A program made the position numbers and the translations under genes. The notes under the pieces are model-generated. The model had not been told where the DNA came from and did not search any database. It was given only the letters and a program-made list of their open reading frames with translations. A DNA stretch of 64,000 nt from Phreatobacter sp. (GTDB taxonomy: Bacteria; Pseudomonadota; Alphaproteobacteria; Rhizobiales; Phreatobacteraceae), in NCBI RefSeq assembly GCF_027532945.1, contig NZ_JAPZTZ010000018.1, positions 1 to 64,000 of the forward strand, in the 5' to 3' direction. Positions within the stretch are counted from its first letter, which is position 1. Each line of letters opens with the position of its first letter. Below, one piece after another: positions 9,631 through 18,551 of the stretch.

Positions 9631-10497
9631 ATGAGCGACAAGGCCATCATCACCTGCGCCCTCAACGGCGTGCTGACCGATCCGCGCCAGCACGCGGTGC
9701 CGGTGACGCCAGCGGAGATGGCGGCCGAGGCGAAGCGTGCCTATGAGGCCGGCGCCTCGGTCATGCACATCCACCTGCGCCAGCAGGGCGAGGGCAAGGG
9801 GCATCTGCCGTCGTGGGACACGGCGCTCTCCGCCGCGGTGCAGGCGGCGATCCGCGAGGCCTGCCCTGGCGTCGTCATCAACCACACCTCCGGCGTCGTC
9901 GGCCCGGACTATGCCGGCGCGCTCGCCTGCATTCGTGAGACGCGGCCGGAGATCGCCGCCTGCAATGCCGGCTCGCTCAACTATCTGAAGGTGAAGGCGG
10001 ATGGCACATGGGCCTGGCCGCCCATGCTCTTCGACAACCCGGTCGAGAAGGTGAAGGCCTATCTCGACGTCATGGCCGTCACCGGCACGCTGCCGGAATT
10101 CGAGTGTTTCGACACCGGCATCGTCCGCTGCGTCGCCATGTACCGCGACACCGGCCTGACGCAGGGCCCGCTCCAGTACAATTTCGTCATGGGGGTCGAA
10201 TCCGGCATGCCCGCCGACCCGGACCTCCTGCCCATCCTCCTGAAGCTCAAGGCGCCGGAGGCCAACTGGCAGGTCACCGCCATCGGCCGCGCCGGCATCT
10301 GGGGCCTGCATCGCCGCTGCGCCGAGCTCGGCGGCCACCTGCGCACAGGGCTCGAGGACACGTTTTATCGCGAGGACGGGGCCAAGGTGATGTCCAACGG
10401 TCCGCTCATCGAGGCCATGGCGACCATTGTCCGCGAGACCGGCCGCGAGGTCGCAAGCCCCGCGGAAGCCCGCGCGATCCTGAGGCTTGCGGCCTGA
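9631..10497 (+). CDS. BKACE family enzyme (DUF849, beta-keto acid cleavage)
   Basis: This 288-residue TIM-barrel protein belongs to the beta-keto acid cleavage enzymes. These condense a beta-keto acid with acetyl-CoA to give acetoacetate and a shorter acyl-CoA. The Zn-binding HxH pair is His46 and His48 in VMHIHLR, and the GLED motif carries Glu242. Other blocks are VVINHTSG, CNAGSLNY and QYNFVMGVESGMPADP. The ATG at 9631 follows a GGAAGG site; the in-frame ATG at 9601 adds ten residues without family support. It sits between the hydratase and the importer, where leucine and terpenoid operons usually carry an HMG-CoA lyase-type gene. The exact keto acid is unknown. Confidence 0.92.
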   Translation: MSDKAIITCALNGVLTDPRQHAVPVTPAEMAAEAKRAYEAGASVMHIHLRQQGEGKGHLPSWDTALSAAVQAAIREACPGVVINHTSGVVGPDYAGALACIRETRPEIAACNAGSLNYLKVKADGTWAWPPMLFDNPVEKVKAYLDVMAVTGTLPEFECFDTGIVRCVAMYRDTGLTQGPLQYNFVMGVESGMPADPDLLPILLKLKAPEANWQVTAIGRAGIWGLHRRCAELGGHLRTGLEDTFYREDGAKVMSNGPLIEAMATIVRETGREVASPAEARAILRLAA

Positions 10498-10591
10498 GCC
10501 GATTGCGGCGAGGCTGCGGGTTCGACGTGCATGCGAGCCGGAAAACCGGCCGGAAGAATCTCGAGGGAAACGCCTGACGGGGAGAGGCTCG

Positions 10592-11467
10592 TTGCAATTC
10601 GTCCAGCTGGTGATCAGCGGCCTGGCGCAGGGGTGCATCTACGGCCTCATCGCGCTCGGCTTCGTGCTGATCTACAAGGCCACCGAGACGGTGAACTTCG
10701 CCCAGGGCGAACTCCTGATGATCGGCGGCTTCGCCGGTCTCTTCGCCGCCACGACGCTCGGCTTCCCCTATTGGGCGGTGATCCTCGTCGCCATGGCGGT
10801 CACCGCCGTCATCGGCTTCCTCAACGAGCGCATCATCCTCAGGCCCATCCTCGGCCAGTCGGCGGTGGCCATCGTCATGGTCACCATCGGCTTCGGCTAC
10901 ATGGCCCGCGGCCTCGTCACCATGATCCCGGTGATCGGCACCGATACGCACAGCCTTCCCGTGCCGTTCCGCGGCGAGGTCTTCCGCTTCGCCGGCCTCG
11001 TCATCTCCGCCGAGCATATCGTCATCATCACTGTCACGATCCTGCTCTGCGGGGCGCTGGCGGCGCTGTTCCGCTACACCAAGATCGGCATCGCCATGCA
11101 GGCCATGAGCCAGAACCAGCTGGCGGCCTATTACATGGGCATCCCGGTGAAGCGGCTCTCCAGCCTCATCTGGGCCATCTCGGCGGCGGTCGCGGCCATT
11201 GCCGGCATCCTGCTCGCGCCGCTGACCTTCATCCACGCCAATATGGGCTTCATCGGCATCAAGGCCTTCCCGGCGGCAGTTATCGGCGGCTTCACCTCGC
11301 TGCCCGGCGCCATCGTCGGCGGGCTCATCATCGGCGTCGTGGAGTCGCTCGCCGGCTTCTACCTGATGGAGGGCTTCAAGGACGCCGCGCCCTTCATGGT
11401 CGTCCTCGCCATGCTCGTGCTCAAGCCGAACGGCCTGTTCGGCGAGCGCCTCGCCAAGAAGGTCTGA
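10592..11467 (+). CDS. livH: Branched-chain-type ABC importer permease LivH
   Basis: This membrane protein of about 291 residues has the LivH-family start LQFVQLVISGLAQGCIYGLIALGF and the motif ETVNFAQGELLMIGGF. Around eight hydrophobic segments are visible, with the cytoplasmic EAA-like loop MAMSQNQLAAYYMGIPVKRL. I place the start at the TTG at 10592 because GGGGAGAGG lies just upstream and this gives the usual family N-terminus. An in-frame upstream start at 10487 would overlap the BKACE gene and add an unrelated basic tail. It forms a heterodimer with LivM and heads the H-M-G-F cassette. In this operon the cargo is probably an organic acid rather than leucine. Confidence 0.92.
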   Translation: MQFVQLVISGLAQGCIYGLIALGFVLIYKATETVNFAQGELLMIGGFAGLFAATTLGFPYWAVILVAMAVTAVIGFLNERIILRPILGQSAVAIVMVTIGFGYMARGLVTMIPVIGTDTHSLPVPFRGEVFRFAGLVISAEHIVIITVTILLCGALAALFRYTKIGIAMQAMSQNQLAAYYMGIPVKRLSSLIWAISAAVAAIAGILLAPLTFIHANMGFIGIKAFPAAVIGGFTSLPGAIVGGLIIGVVESLAGFYLMEGFKDAAPFMVVLAMLVLKPNGLFGERLAKKV

Positions 11468-11471
11468 GGCC

Positions 11472-12548
11472 ATGCGGTTCATCTTCAAGACCCGCTACGA
11501 GCAGGACATCGAGCTGTTCCAGCATGGCGGCAAGGTCTTCTGGTACGGCTTGCTCATGGCGGTGCTGCTGGTCGCCCCGGTCTTCGTCTCGCCTTACGTG
11601 CTGACGCAGCTCTCGCAGGTCTGCATCTACGCCATCGTCGCCGTTGGCCTCATGCTGCTCGCCGGCTTCACCGGCCAGCTCTCCCTCGGCCATGCGGCCT
11701 TCATGGCAGTGGGCGCCTATACCCAGGGCGTGCTGGTGACGGCGGGCGTGCCCTTCTTCGTCGGCATCGTCGCAGCCGCCCTGTTCGCAGCCGCCGTCGG
11801 CGTCATCGTCGGCCTGCCGGCGCTCAGGGTGAAGGGGCTCTATCTCGGCATCGCCACCCTCGCCTTCGGCACGATCATCGAGGAGATCATCGCCCGCGCC
11901 GAGCATGTCACCGGCGGCAATGCCGGCCTGATGGTGCCGCCGGTCAACCTCTTCGGCTGGCGCTTCGCCGACGGGCCGAGCTTCTACTATCTCTGCCTGG
12001 CCTTCGCCGTGGCGGCGACGCTCATCGTCATCAACATCCTGCGCTCGCCCACCGGCCGCGCCTTCGTCGCCATCCGCGATTCCGAAATCTCGGCCCAGTC
12101 GATGGGCGTCAACCTCGCCTTCTACAAGACGCTGTCCTTCGCCATCTCGGCGGCCTTCGCCGGCGTCGCGGGCGGGCTCTATGCCCACAACATCCGCTTC
12201 CTCTCGCCCGACCAGTTCACGGTGGTGCAGTCCATCGAGCTGGTCATGATGGTGGTGATTGGCGGCCTCGGCTCGGTCCATGGCGCCATCTACGGCGCCG
12301 CCTTCCTCATCGCGCTGCCGCAGATGATCAATGCGGTGAAGCCCTTCCTGCCGCTCTTCCTGTCCGAGGCGACGGGCCTCCAGCCGACCGTCTTCGGCGC
12401 GGTGTTGATCCTCGTCGTGCTGTTCGAGCCGCTCGGGATCTACGGCGCCTGGCTCAAGACCCGCACCTATTTCGACCTCTTCCCCTTCTACCGGCAGGGC
12501 ATGTTCCGCCGCCAGAAGGCCTTCCAGAAATCGGACCGACTGAAATGA
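11472..12548 (+). CDS. livM: Branched-chain-type ABC importer permease LivM
   Basis: This 358-residue membrane protein is the second permease of the Liv-type importer. The family signature LMLLAGFTGQLSLGHAAFMAVGAY is at about residues 57-80. The cytoplasmic coupling loop AIRDSEISAQSMGVNLAFYKTL and the GGLGSVHGAIYGAAFL segment are also present. It starts 4 nt after livH and its stop overlaps the livG start (ATGA), so expression is coupled. The C-terminal soluble tail (RTYFDLFPFYRQGMFRRQ) resembles that of aromatic- or acid-transport LivM proteins, which I take as weak support for a non-amino-acid substrate. Confidence 0.93.
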   Translation: MRFIFKTRYEQDIELFQHGGKVFWYGLLMAVLLVAPVFVSPYVLTQLSQVCIYAIVAVGLMLLAGFTGQLSLGHAAFMAVGAYTQGVLVTAGVPFFVGIVAAALFAAAVGVIVGLPALRVKGLYLGIATLAFGTIIEEIIARAEHVTGGNAGLMVPPVNLFGWRFADGPSFYYLCLAFAVAATLIVINILRSPTGRAFVAIRDSEISAQSMGVNLAFYKTLSFAISAAFAGVAGGLYAHNIRFLSPDQFTVVQSIELVMMVVIGGLGSVHGAIYGAAFLIALPQMINAVKPFLPLFLSEATGLQPTVFGAVLILVVLFEPLGIYGAWLKTRTYFDLFPFYRQGMFRRQKAFQKSDRLK

Positions 12549-13345
12549 GCGCCCCCTTCTTTCAAGCCGAGGGCATCTCCGTTCAGTTCGGTGGCCTCAA
12601 GGCCGTCGACGGCGTGTCCTTCCACGTCGACAAGGGCGAGGTCTTCACCATCATCGGCCCGAACGGCGCGGGCAAGACGACGGTCTTCAACATCATCAGC
12701 CGCATCTACAACCCGACCGCCGGGCGGATCATGCTGGAGGGCCAGGAGGTCACGAAGCTCCCCGCCCACCGCATCGCCGGGCTCGGCATCGCCCGCACCT
12801 TCCAGAACATCGAGCTCTTCGAACACGCCACCGTCCTGCAGAACCTGCTCATCGGCGCCCATGTCCACCGCACCACGAACCCCCTGGCCGAGGCTCTGTT
12901 CCTGCCCTCGGTGAAGCGGGCGGAGGTGGCGCTGCGCGAGCGGGTGGAGGAGGTGATCGATTTGCTCGACCTCGCCGTCCACCGCGACGCGATGGTGGCG
13001 GGCCTGCCCTATGGCGCGCGCAAGGTGGTGGAGCTTGGCCGCGCGCTCTGCACCCGTCCGAAGCTGCTCCTCCTCGACGAACCCTCCTCCGGCCTCAATG
13101 TCGAGGAGACCGAGGACATGGCCTTCTGGATCGAGGACATCACCCGCGACCTCGGCATCACCGTCATCATGGTCGAGCACGACATGACGCTGGTCTCGCG
13201 CGTCTCCGACCGGGTCATGGCGATGAACCAGGGCCGCGTCCTCGCCATGGGCCAGCCGGCAGAGGTGCAGCGCCATCCGGCCGTGGTGGAGGCCTATATC
13301 GGCACGCCCGCCGCGGCGGCCGAACTCGAAAGGGCGGCGTCGTGA
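12545..13345 (+). CDS. livG: Branched-chain-type ABC importer ATPase LivG
   Basis: This 266-residue ATPase powers the importer with LivF. Walker A is GPNGAGKTT (about residues 38-46), the ABC signature region reads LPYGARKVVELGRAL, and Walker B is LLLLDEPSSGLN, followed by the H-loop VEHDM. A signature PYGARK in place of LSGGQ is normal for LivG proteins. The start overlaps the livM stop by 4 nt and its own stop overlaps the GTG of livF. Confidence 0.94.
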   Translation: MSAPFFQAEGISVQFGGLKAVDGVSFHVDKGEVFTIIGPNGAGKTTVFNIISRIYNPTAGRIMLEGQEVTKLPAHRIAGLGIARTFQNIELFEHATVLQNLLIGAHVHRTTNPLAEALFLPSVKRAEVALRERVEEVIDLLDLAVHRDAMVAGLPYGARKVVELGRALCTRPKLLLLDEPSSGLNVEETEDMAFWIEDITRDLGITVIMVEHDMTLVSRVSDRVMAMNQGRVLAMGQPAEVQRHPAVVEAYIGTPAAAAELERAAS

Positions 13346-14115
13346 CCGAGCCGATCCTCACCCTCGCCAATGTCGAAGCCGCCTATGGCGCTGTGAAGGC
13401 CATCCGCGGCGTGTCGCTGTCGGTGCCGAAGGGCGCGATCGTCACGGTGCTCGGCGCCAATGGCGCTGGCAAGTCGACCATCCTCAAGACCATCTCCGGC
13501 ATCCTTGATCCGCAGAAGGGCTCGATCACCTTCAAGGGTGAGAATATCGAGCGCCGCGACCCCGCCGACATCGTCCGCCGCGGCCTCAGCCACGCGCCCG
13601 AGGGCCGCGAGGTCTTCCCGCTGCTGTCGGTGCGCAACAACCTGCTCATGGGCGCCTATACCCGCTCCGACAAGGACGAGGTCGCGCGCGACATCGAGCG
13701 GATGGAGCGCTACTTCCCCATCCTGAAGGAACGCGCCGACCAGGATGCGGGCCTGCTCTCCGGCGGTCAGCAGCAGATGCTCTCCATCTCGCGGGCGCTG
13801 ATGTCCCGGCCCGACCTTCTCCTCCTCGACGAGCCCTCGCTCGGCCTCTCGCCGAAGCTCACCAAGGAGATCTTCGCCATCGTCCGGCGCATCAACCGAG
13901 AGGAGGGCGTCACCATCCTCCTCGTCGAGCAGAACGCCGCCCTGGCGCTCGCCACCGCGGACTATGGCTATATCCTCGAGCTCGGCCGCATCGTCATGGA
14001 GGACCGCGCCGCGGTGCTTGCCGAGAAGGACGACGTGAAGGAGTTCTACCTCGGCCAGAAGGAGGCCGGGGTCCGCGGCGAGCGCCGCTGGAAGAAGAAG
14101 AAGATGTGGCGGTGA
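13342..14115 (+). CDS. livF: Branched-chain-type ABC importer ATPase LivF
   Basis: This 257-residue ATPase pairs with LivG. Walker A is GANGAGKST (from residue 38), the signature is LLSGGQQQMLSISRALM, Walker B is LLLLDEPSLGLSP, and the H-loop region reads LLVEQN. The start is GTG in a GTGA overlap with livG. The C-terminus is a Lys/Arg-rich tail (RRWKKKKMWR), as often seen where LivF is next to an acyl-CoA ligase. The ligase gene follows after 69 nt. Confidence 0.94.
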   Translation: MTEPILTLANVEAAYGAVKAIRGVSLSVPKGAIVTVLGANGAGKSTILKTISGILDPQKGSITFKGENIERRDPADIVRRGLSHAPEGREVFPLLSVRNNLLMGAYTRSDKDEVARDIERMERYFPILKERADQDAGLLSGGQQQMLSISRALMSRPDLLLLDEPSLGLSPKLTKEIFAIVRRINREEGVTILLVEQNAALALATADYGYILELGRIVMEDRAAVLAEKDDVKEFYLGQKEAGVRGERRWKKKKMWR

Positions 14116-14184
14116 TGATGGCCCCAACGACCGTATCCGCCACTGTCGCCGCGATCGAGGCCGGTTCCACCCCGGGAGGCCGCC

Positions 14185-16044
14185 ATGTTTGACATCTGGC
14201 CGAACCAGGCCATCCGCCCCGCCGTGCTCCCCGAGGGCGATACTGTCTCCAAGGTCTTTGCCGACGCCGTGCGGCGGCGCGGGGCCAAGGTTGCCGTCCG
14301 CCAGAAGGAGTTCGGCCTGTGGAAGGAGACCACCTGGACCGGCATGGGCGATGCCGTCCGCGAGATCGGCATGGGTCTCGTCGCCCTCGGCCTCCAGCCC
14401 GGCGAGGTCGTCTCCATTCTCGCTAACACCCGGCAGGAATGGTCCTTTGCCGACTATGGAATCATCTGTGCCGGCGGCGTCTCCAATGGCATCTATCCGA
14501 CCGACGCCCCGCCCCAGTGCGAGTACCTGATGACCGACTCGGCCTCGGTCTTCGTCGTGGTCGAGGACGAGGAGCAGCTCGACAAGATCCTCGCCGTGCG
14601 CGACGCGGTGCCATCCCTGCGCAAGATCATCGTCATGGAGACCGAGGGCCTGCGCCACTTCTCCGATCCGCAGGTGATGACCCTCGACGACCTTCGCCGC
14701 CTCGGGGCCGAGGCCCATGCCGCCGACACCGGCGAATGGGAGCGCCGCCTCGCCAGTCGCGGCCCTGAGGATCTCGCCATCCTCGTCTATACCTCCGGCA
14801 CGACCGGCAAGCCCAAGGGCGCGATGATCACCCATCGCAACATCCTTGCGGCCATCTCGGTCATCTCCAACGAGTCGATCCGCCAGAACGAGGATGACCA
14901 GCGCATGGCCTTCCTGCCGCTCTGCCACGTGGCGGAGCGCGTCGGCGGCCAGTTCCTGGCGCTCTATTCGGGCGCCACGCTGAACTTCGTCGAGAACCCC
15001 GAGACGGTGCCGGATAATGTCCGCGAAATCGCCCCGACGATCTTCTTCGCCGTGCCGCGCATCTGGGAGAAGTTCTACTCGGCGGTGATGATCCGGCTGA
15101 AGGAGGCGACGCCGCTGCAGCGGGCGCTCTATGGCTGGGCCATCGAGCAGGGCAAGCAGGCCGCGGAATTGCTGATCGACGGCAAGGAGGTGCCGCTCGG
15201 GCTGCGCATGAAGGTCACGCTCGGCCGCTGGCTGGCGCTGAACAATGTCCGCAAGGCCATCGGCATCCACCGCTGCCGGTTCCTGGTGACGGGTGCAGCG
15301 CCCATCTCCCCCGATCTCATCCGCTGGTACTTTGCCCTCGGTGTCCCGATGCTTGAGGTCTGGGGCATGACCGAGACGTCAGGCGCCGGCTCGGTCGTGC
15401 CCGTCGAGCGCATCAAGCCCGGCACGATCGGCCGGCCCACCAGCGCCATCGAGATGCGCATCGGCGAGCATGGCGAGATCCTCGCTCGCGGCCCCACCAT
15501 CATCAGGGGCTATCTCAACCAGCCCGAAAAGACAGCCGAGACGATCCGCGACGGCTGGCTCCACACCGGCGATGTCGGCACCGTCGACAACGAAGGCTTC
15601 TTCCGCATCACCGACCGGATGAAGGACATCATCATCACCGCCGGCGGCAAGAACATCACGCCCTCGGAGATCGAGAACGAGCTGAAATTCTCGCCCTACA
15701 TCACCGACGCCGTCATCATCGGCGACCGGCTGCCCTATCTGACCGCCCTCGTCATGATCGACCAGGAGAATGTCGAGAAGTTCGCCCAGGACAACGACAT
15801 CCCCTTCTCGAACTATGCGAGCCTCTGCCGCGCCCCCGAGGTGGTGGCGCTCATCCAGTCGGAGGTCGATCGGGTCAACGCGAAATTCGCCCGCGTCGAG
15901 CAGGTGAAGACCTTCCGCCTCATCGAGCAACGCCTCACCGCCGAGGACGAGGAGCTGACGCCAACGATGAAGCTGAAGCGCAATCTCGTGCAGAAGAAAT
16001 ATGCCGATCTCATCGCCGGCATGTACCGCAGCGCCGCGGCGTGA
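14185..16044 (+). CDS. AMP-forming long-chain-type acyl-CoA synthetase
   Basis: This 619-residue enzyme activates a carboxylic acid to its CoA ester through an acyl-adenylate. The P-loop-like motif YTSGTTGKPKGAMITH is near residue 202. The A5 region reads WGMTETSGAGSV, followed by GWLHTGDVG, the hinge ITDRMKDIIITAGGKNITP, and a basic C-terminus. It belongs to the FadD15-like group (COG1022) of about 600 residues. The start at 14185 follows GGGAGG. Its position between livF and the binding-protein gene suggests that imported acid is activated at once, as in aromatic-acid Liv/ligase operons. The acid is inferred to be the substrate of the neighbouring dehydrogenases. Confidence 0.93.
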   Translation: MFDIWPNQAIRPAVLPEGDTVSKVFADAVRRRGAKVAVRQKEFGLWKETTWTGMGDAVREIGMGLVALGLQPGEVVSILANTRQEWSFADYGIICAGGVSNGIYPTDAPPQCEYLMTDSASVFVVVEDEEQLDKILAVRDAVPSLRKIIVMETEGLRHFSDPQVMTLDDLRRLGAEAHAADTGEWERRLASRGPEDLAILVYTSGTTGKPKGAMITHRNILAAISVISNESIRQNEDDQRMAFLPLCHVAERVGGQFLALYSGATLNFVENPETVPDNVREIAPTIFFAVPRIWEKFYSAVMIRLKEATPLQRALYGWAIEQGKQAAELLIDGKEVPLGLRMKVTLGRWLALNNVRKAIGIHRCRFLVTGAAPISPDLIRWYFALGVPMLEVWGMTETSGAGSVVPVERIKPGTIGRPTSAIEMRIGEHGEILARGPTIIRGYLNQPEKTAETIRDGWLHTGDVGTVDNEGFFRITDRMKDIIITAGGKNITPSEIENELKFSPYITDAVIIGDRLPYLTALVMIDQENVEKFAQDNDIPFSNYASLCRAPEVVALIQSEVDRVNAKFARVEQVKTFRLIEQRLTAEDEELTPTMKLKRNLVQKKYADLIAGMYRSAAA

Positions 16045-16151
16045 CCCGCTACCGGCGCTGAGGTCTTTCGACTAGCATTTCCGACAAGGCCGCCCGACGG
16101 CCCCACCCCACAGACCCGGATCAACCGGGCTCACCCGATGGAGGAACCCCG

Positions 16152-17330
16152 ATGAAGACGCTTTTCAAAGGCCTTGCCCTCGCGGCGACGCTGGTCTCCG
16201 GAACAGCGCTCGCCCAGACCCAGGGCGTCACCAACAACCAGATCACGATCGGCTCGATCCAGGACCTGTCCGGCCCGCTCGCCGCCTATGGCAAGCAGAC
16301 CCGGGCCGGGCTCCAGATGTATTTCGATGAGCTGAACGCCCGTGGCGGCATCAATGGCCGCCAGGTGCGCCTCCTCGTCGAGGACAGCGGCTACGACCCG
16401 CGCAAGGCCCTGCTGGCGGCGCAGAAACTGGTCAATTCCGACCGCATCTTCGCCATGGTCGGCCATATCGGCACGGCGCAGAACATGGCGGCGATGCCTA
16501 TCCAGTTCGAGCGCAACGTGCCGAACTTCTTCCCCGTCACTGCGGCGCGCGAAATGTACCAGCCGCCCACCCCGCTGAAGCTCGCCTTCGCCGCCTCCTA
16601 TTTCGACCAGGTGCGCACGACGCTTCCCGACATCATCAAGCAGAAGGATGCCAAGCGCGTCTGCGTGGTCTACCAGGACGACGAGTTCGGCCTCGAGGTC
16701 ATGCGCGGTGGTGAGGCGGCCCTCGGCCTCGTCAACCAGACCTTCGTGGAGCGCACCACCTACAAGCGCGGCGCCACCGAGTTCTCCTCGCAGGTCGCCC
16801 GCATGAAGGCGGCGAACTGCGACCTCGTGCTGATGGGCACCATCATCCGCGAGACGGTCGGCGTGCTGGCCGAGGCCCGCAAGATCGGCCTCGACGCCAC
16901 CTTCGTCGGCACCTCTGCCGCCTATACCCACCTCATCCCGCAGCTCGGCGGGCCGGTGGCCAATGGCTTCTACGCCATGATGACCACCGCCCATCCCTAT
17001 CCCGACGATCCGAGCCAGCAGATCCGCGACTGGGCCGCCCGCTACAAGGTGAAGTTCGGCGAGGATCCGACGGTGTTCTCGGCCTATGGCTGGCAGATCG
17101 CCGACGCCTTCTTCCAGGCGGCGAACAAGGCGGGCCAGGCCCTGACGGTGGAGAGCTTCCTGCGCGCGGTGGAGACCAACCCGCCCGCCCAGACGCCCTT
17201 CGAGCAGCGGCCCTGCAACATCACCCCGCAGAACCGCCTCTGCAACAACGACGCCCGCCTCTCCCAGGTGCAGAACGGCCGCTGGGTCGTCACCCGCAGC
17301 TGGCTGACCGGCGCCGCGCCGACCAACTGA
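16152..17330 (+). CDS. Liv-type ABC importer solute-binding protein
   Basis: This 392-residue periplasmic protein delivers the substrate to the LivHMGF complex. It has a Sec signal peptide (MKTLFKGLALAATLVSGTALAQ) and the Peripla_BP_6 fold start VTNNQITIGSIQDLSGPLAAYG. The segment VRLLVEDSGYDPRKALLAAQKLV and the central CVVYQDDEFGLEVMRGGEAAL are typical. The C-terminal CNITPQNRLCNND, a probable disulphide, is common in the subgroup linked to acyl-CoA ligases. A GGAGGAA site lies upstream. It is the last transporter gene and is followed by a strong hairpin. Confidence 0.93.
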   Translation: MKTLFKGLALAATLVSGTALAQTQGVTNNQITIGSIQDLSGPLAAYGKQTRAGLQMYFDELNARGGINGRQVRLLVEDSGYDPRKALLAAQKLVNSDRIFAMVGHIGTAQNMAAMPIQFERNVPNFFPVTAAREMYQPPTPLKLAFAASYFDQVRTTLPDIIKQKDAKRVCVVYQDDEFGLEVMRGGEAALGLVNQTFVERTTYKRGATEFSSQVARMKAANCDLVLMGTIIRETVGVLAEARKIGLDATFVGTSAAYTHLIPQLGGPVANGFYAMMTTAHPYPDDPSQQIRDWAARYKVKFGEDPTVFSAYGWQIADAFFQAANKAGQALTVESFLRAVETNPPAQTPFEQRPCNITPQNRLCNNDARLSQVQNGRWVVTRSWLTGAAPTN

Positions 17331-17346
17331 CGCCCCGCATCCCTGG

Positions 17347-17378
17347 CGCCGCCGGCCAACAGGCCGGCGGCGTCATCT
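17347..17378 (+). terminator. Hairpin after the binding-protein gene
   Basis: CGCCGCCGGCC and GGCCGGCGGCG form a perfect 11-bp stem with an AACA loop, followed by TCATCTTG. The stem is very stable but the T-tract is weak, so partial read-through into the downstream acyl-CoA dehydrogenase is likely. Confidence 0.6.
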
Positions 17379-17414
17379 TGCGCATGAGCCGGCCGCGGGC
17401 CGGCGGGAGCCGCC

Positions 17415-18551
17415 ATGGCCCACCCCTTCTACACCGCCGATCACGAAGCCTTCCGCGACCAGGTCCGCCGCTTCGTCGCCCGCGAGATCGAGCCCTTCGC
17501 CCATGCCTGGGACGAGGCCGAGGAATTTCCCCGCGAGCTCTACCGGAAGGCGGCCGCCATCGGTCTCCTCGGCCTCGGCTTTCCCGAGGCCTATGGCGGC
17601 ATTCCCGCCGACCGCTTCATGTGGATCATCGCCACGCAGGAACTCGCCCGCCATGGCGCCGGCGGCGTCAATGCCAGCCTGATGAGCCACGCCATCGGCG
17701 CACCGCCCATCGTCGCGGCAGGGTCCGAGGCGCTGAAGGCGCGGCTGCTGCCGGCCATCTTCGCCGGCGAGAGGATCGCTGCCCTCGCCATCACCGAGCC
17801 CGGCGGCGGCTCCGATGTGGCCAGCCTACGCACCTCAGCCCGTCGCGATGGCGACCACTACGTGGTCAACGGCGAGAAGACCTTCATCACGTCAGGCATG
17901 CGCGCCGACTGCTACACGGTCGCGGTGCGAACGGGGGGCGAGGGCCCGGGCGGCGTCAGCCTCCTCGTCATCGAGCGCGACGCCCCCGGCTTCACCCGCA
18001 CCCCGCTGAAGAAAATGGGCTGGTGGGCCTCCGACACCGCGACGCTGCATTTCGACGACGTGCGCGTGCCCATCGGCAATCTCCTCGGGCAGGAGGGCGC
18101 CGGCTTCAAGATCATCATGCGCAACTTCAACCACGAGCGCCTGACCATGGCCGCGGGCTGCATCGCGCTCGCCCGCGTCTGCCTCGACGAGGCCTGTGCC
18201 TATGCCGGCCAGCGCGTCACCTTCGGCAAGACGCTGACCCAGCACCAGGTCATCCGCCACAAGCTCGTGGACATGCACCAGAAGGTGGAGACCTCGCAGG
18301 CCTGGCTGGAACTGCTGACCTGGCGGCTGGAACAGGGTGACGATCCCGTCCCCGAGATCTGCCTCCTGAAGAACCAGGCGACGCAGACCCTGGCGCATTG
18401 CGCCTCCGAGGCCGTGCAGATCTTCGGCGGCGCCGGCTACATGCGCGGCGTCAAGGTCGAGCGCATCTATCGCGAGGTGAAGGTCAATGCCATCGGCGGC
18501 GGCACCGAGGAGATCATGAAGGACCTCGCCAGCCGCCAGATGGGGCTGTAG
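17415..18551 (+). CDS. Acyl-CoA dehydrogenase
   Basis: This 378-residue FAD-dependent enzyme carries out alpha,beta-dehydrogenation of an acyl-CoA. The signature ALAITEPGGGSDVASL, the VNGEKTFITSGMRADCYTV block and KKMGWWASDTATLHFDDVRVP are seen. The C-terminal AVQIFGGAGYMRGVKVERIYREVKV leads to the probable catalytic Glu366 in IGGGTEEIM. It is clearly a paralogue, not a duplicate, of the enzyme at 3198. The gene is separated from the binding-protein gene by 84 nt with a hairpin and has its own GGGAG site. It may act on a shorter acyl-CoA released lower in the same pathway, or supply the first oxidation step; the sequence does not decide. Confidence 0.9.
   Translation: MAHPFYTADHEAFRDQVRRFVAREIEPFAHAWDEAEEFPRELYRKAAAIGLLGLGFPEAYGGIPADRFMWIIATQELARHGAGGVNASLMSHAIGAPPIVAAGSEALKARLLPAIFAGERIAALAITEPGGGSDVASLRTSARRDGDHYVVNGEKTFITSGMRADCYTVAVRTGGEGPGGVSLLVIERDAPGFTRTPLKKMGWWASDTATLHFDDVRVPIGNLLGQEGAGFKIIMRNFNHERLTMAAGCIALARVCLDEACAYAGQRVTFGKTLTQHQVIRHKLVDMHQKVETSQAWLELLTWRLEQGDDPVPEICLLKNQATQTLAHCASEAVQIFGGAGYMRGVKVERIYREVKVNAIGGGTEEIMKDLASRQMGL

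Noticed and set aside
13294-15270. Long minus-strand frame opposite livF and the ligase
   Set aside because: It is a shadow of two plus-strand genes with full catalytic motifs.
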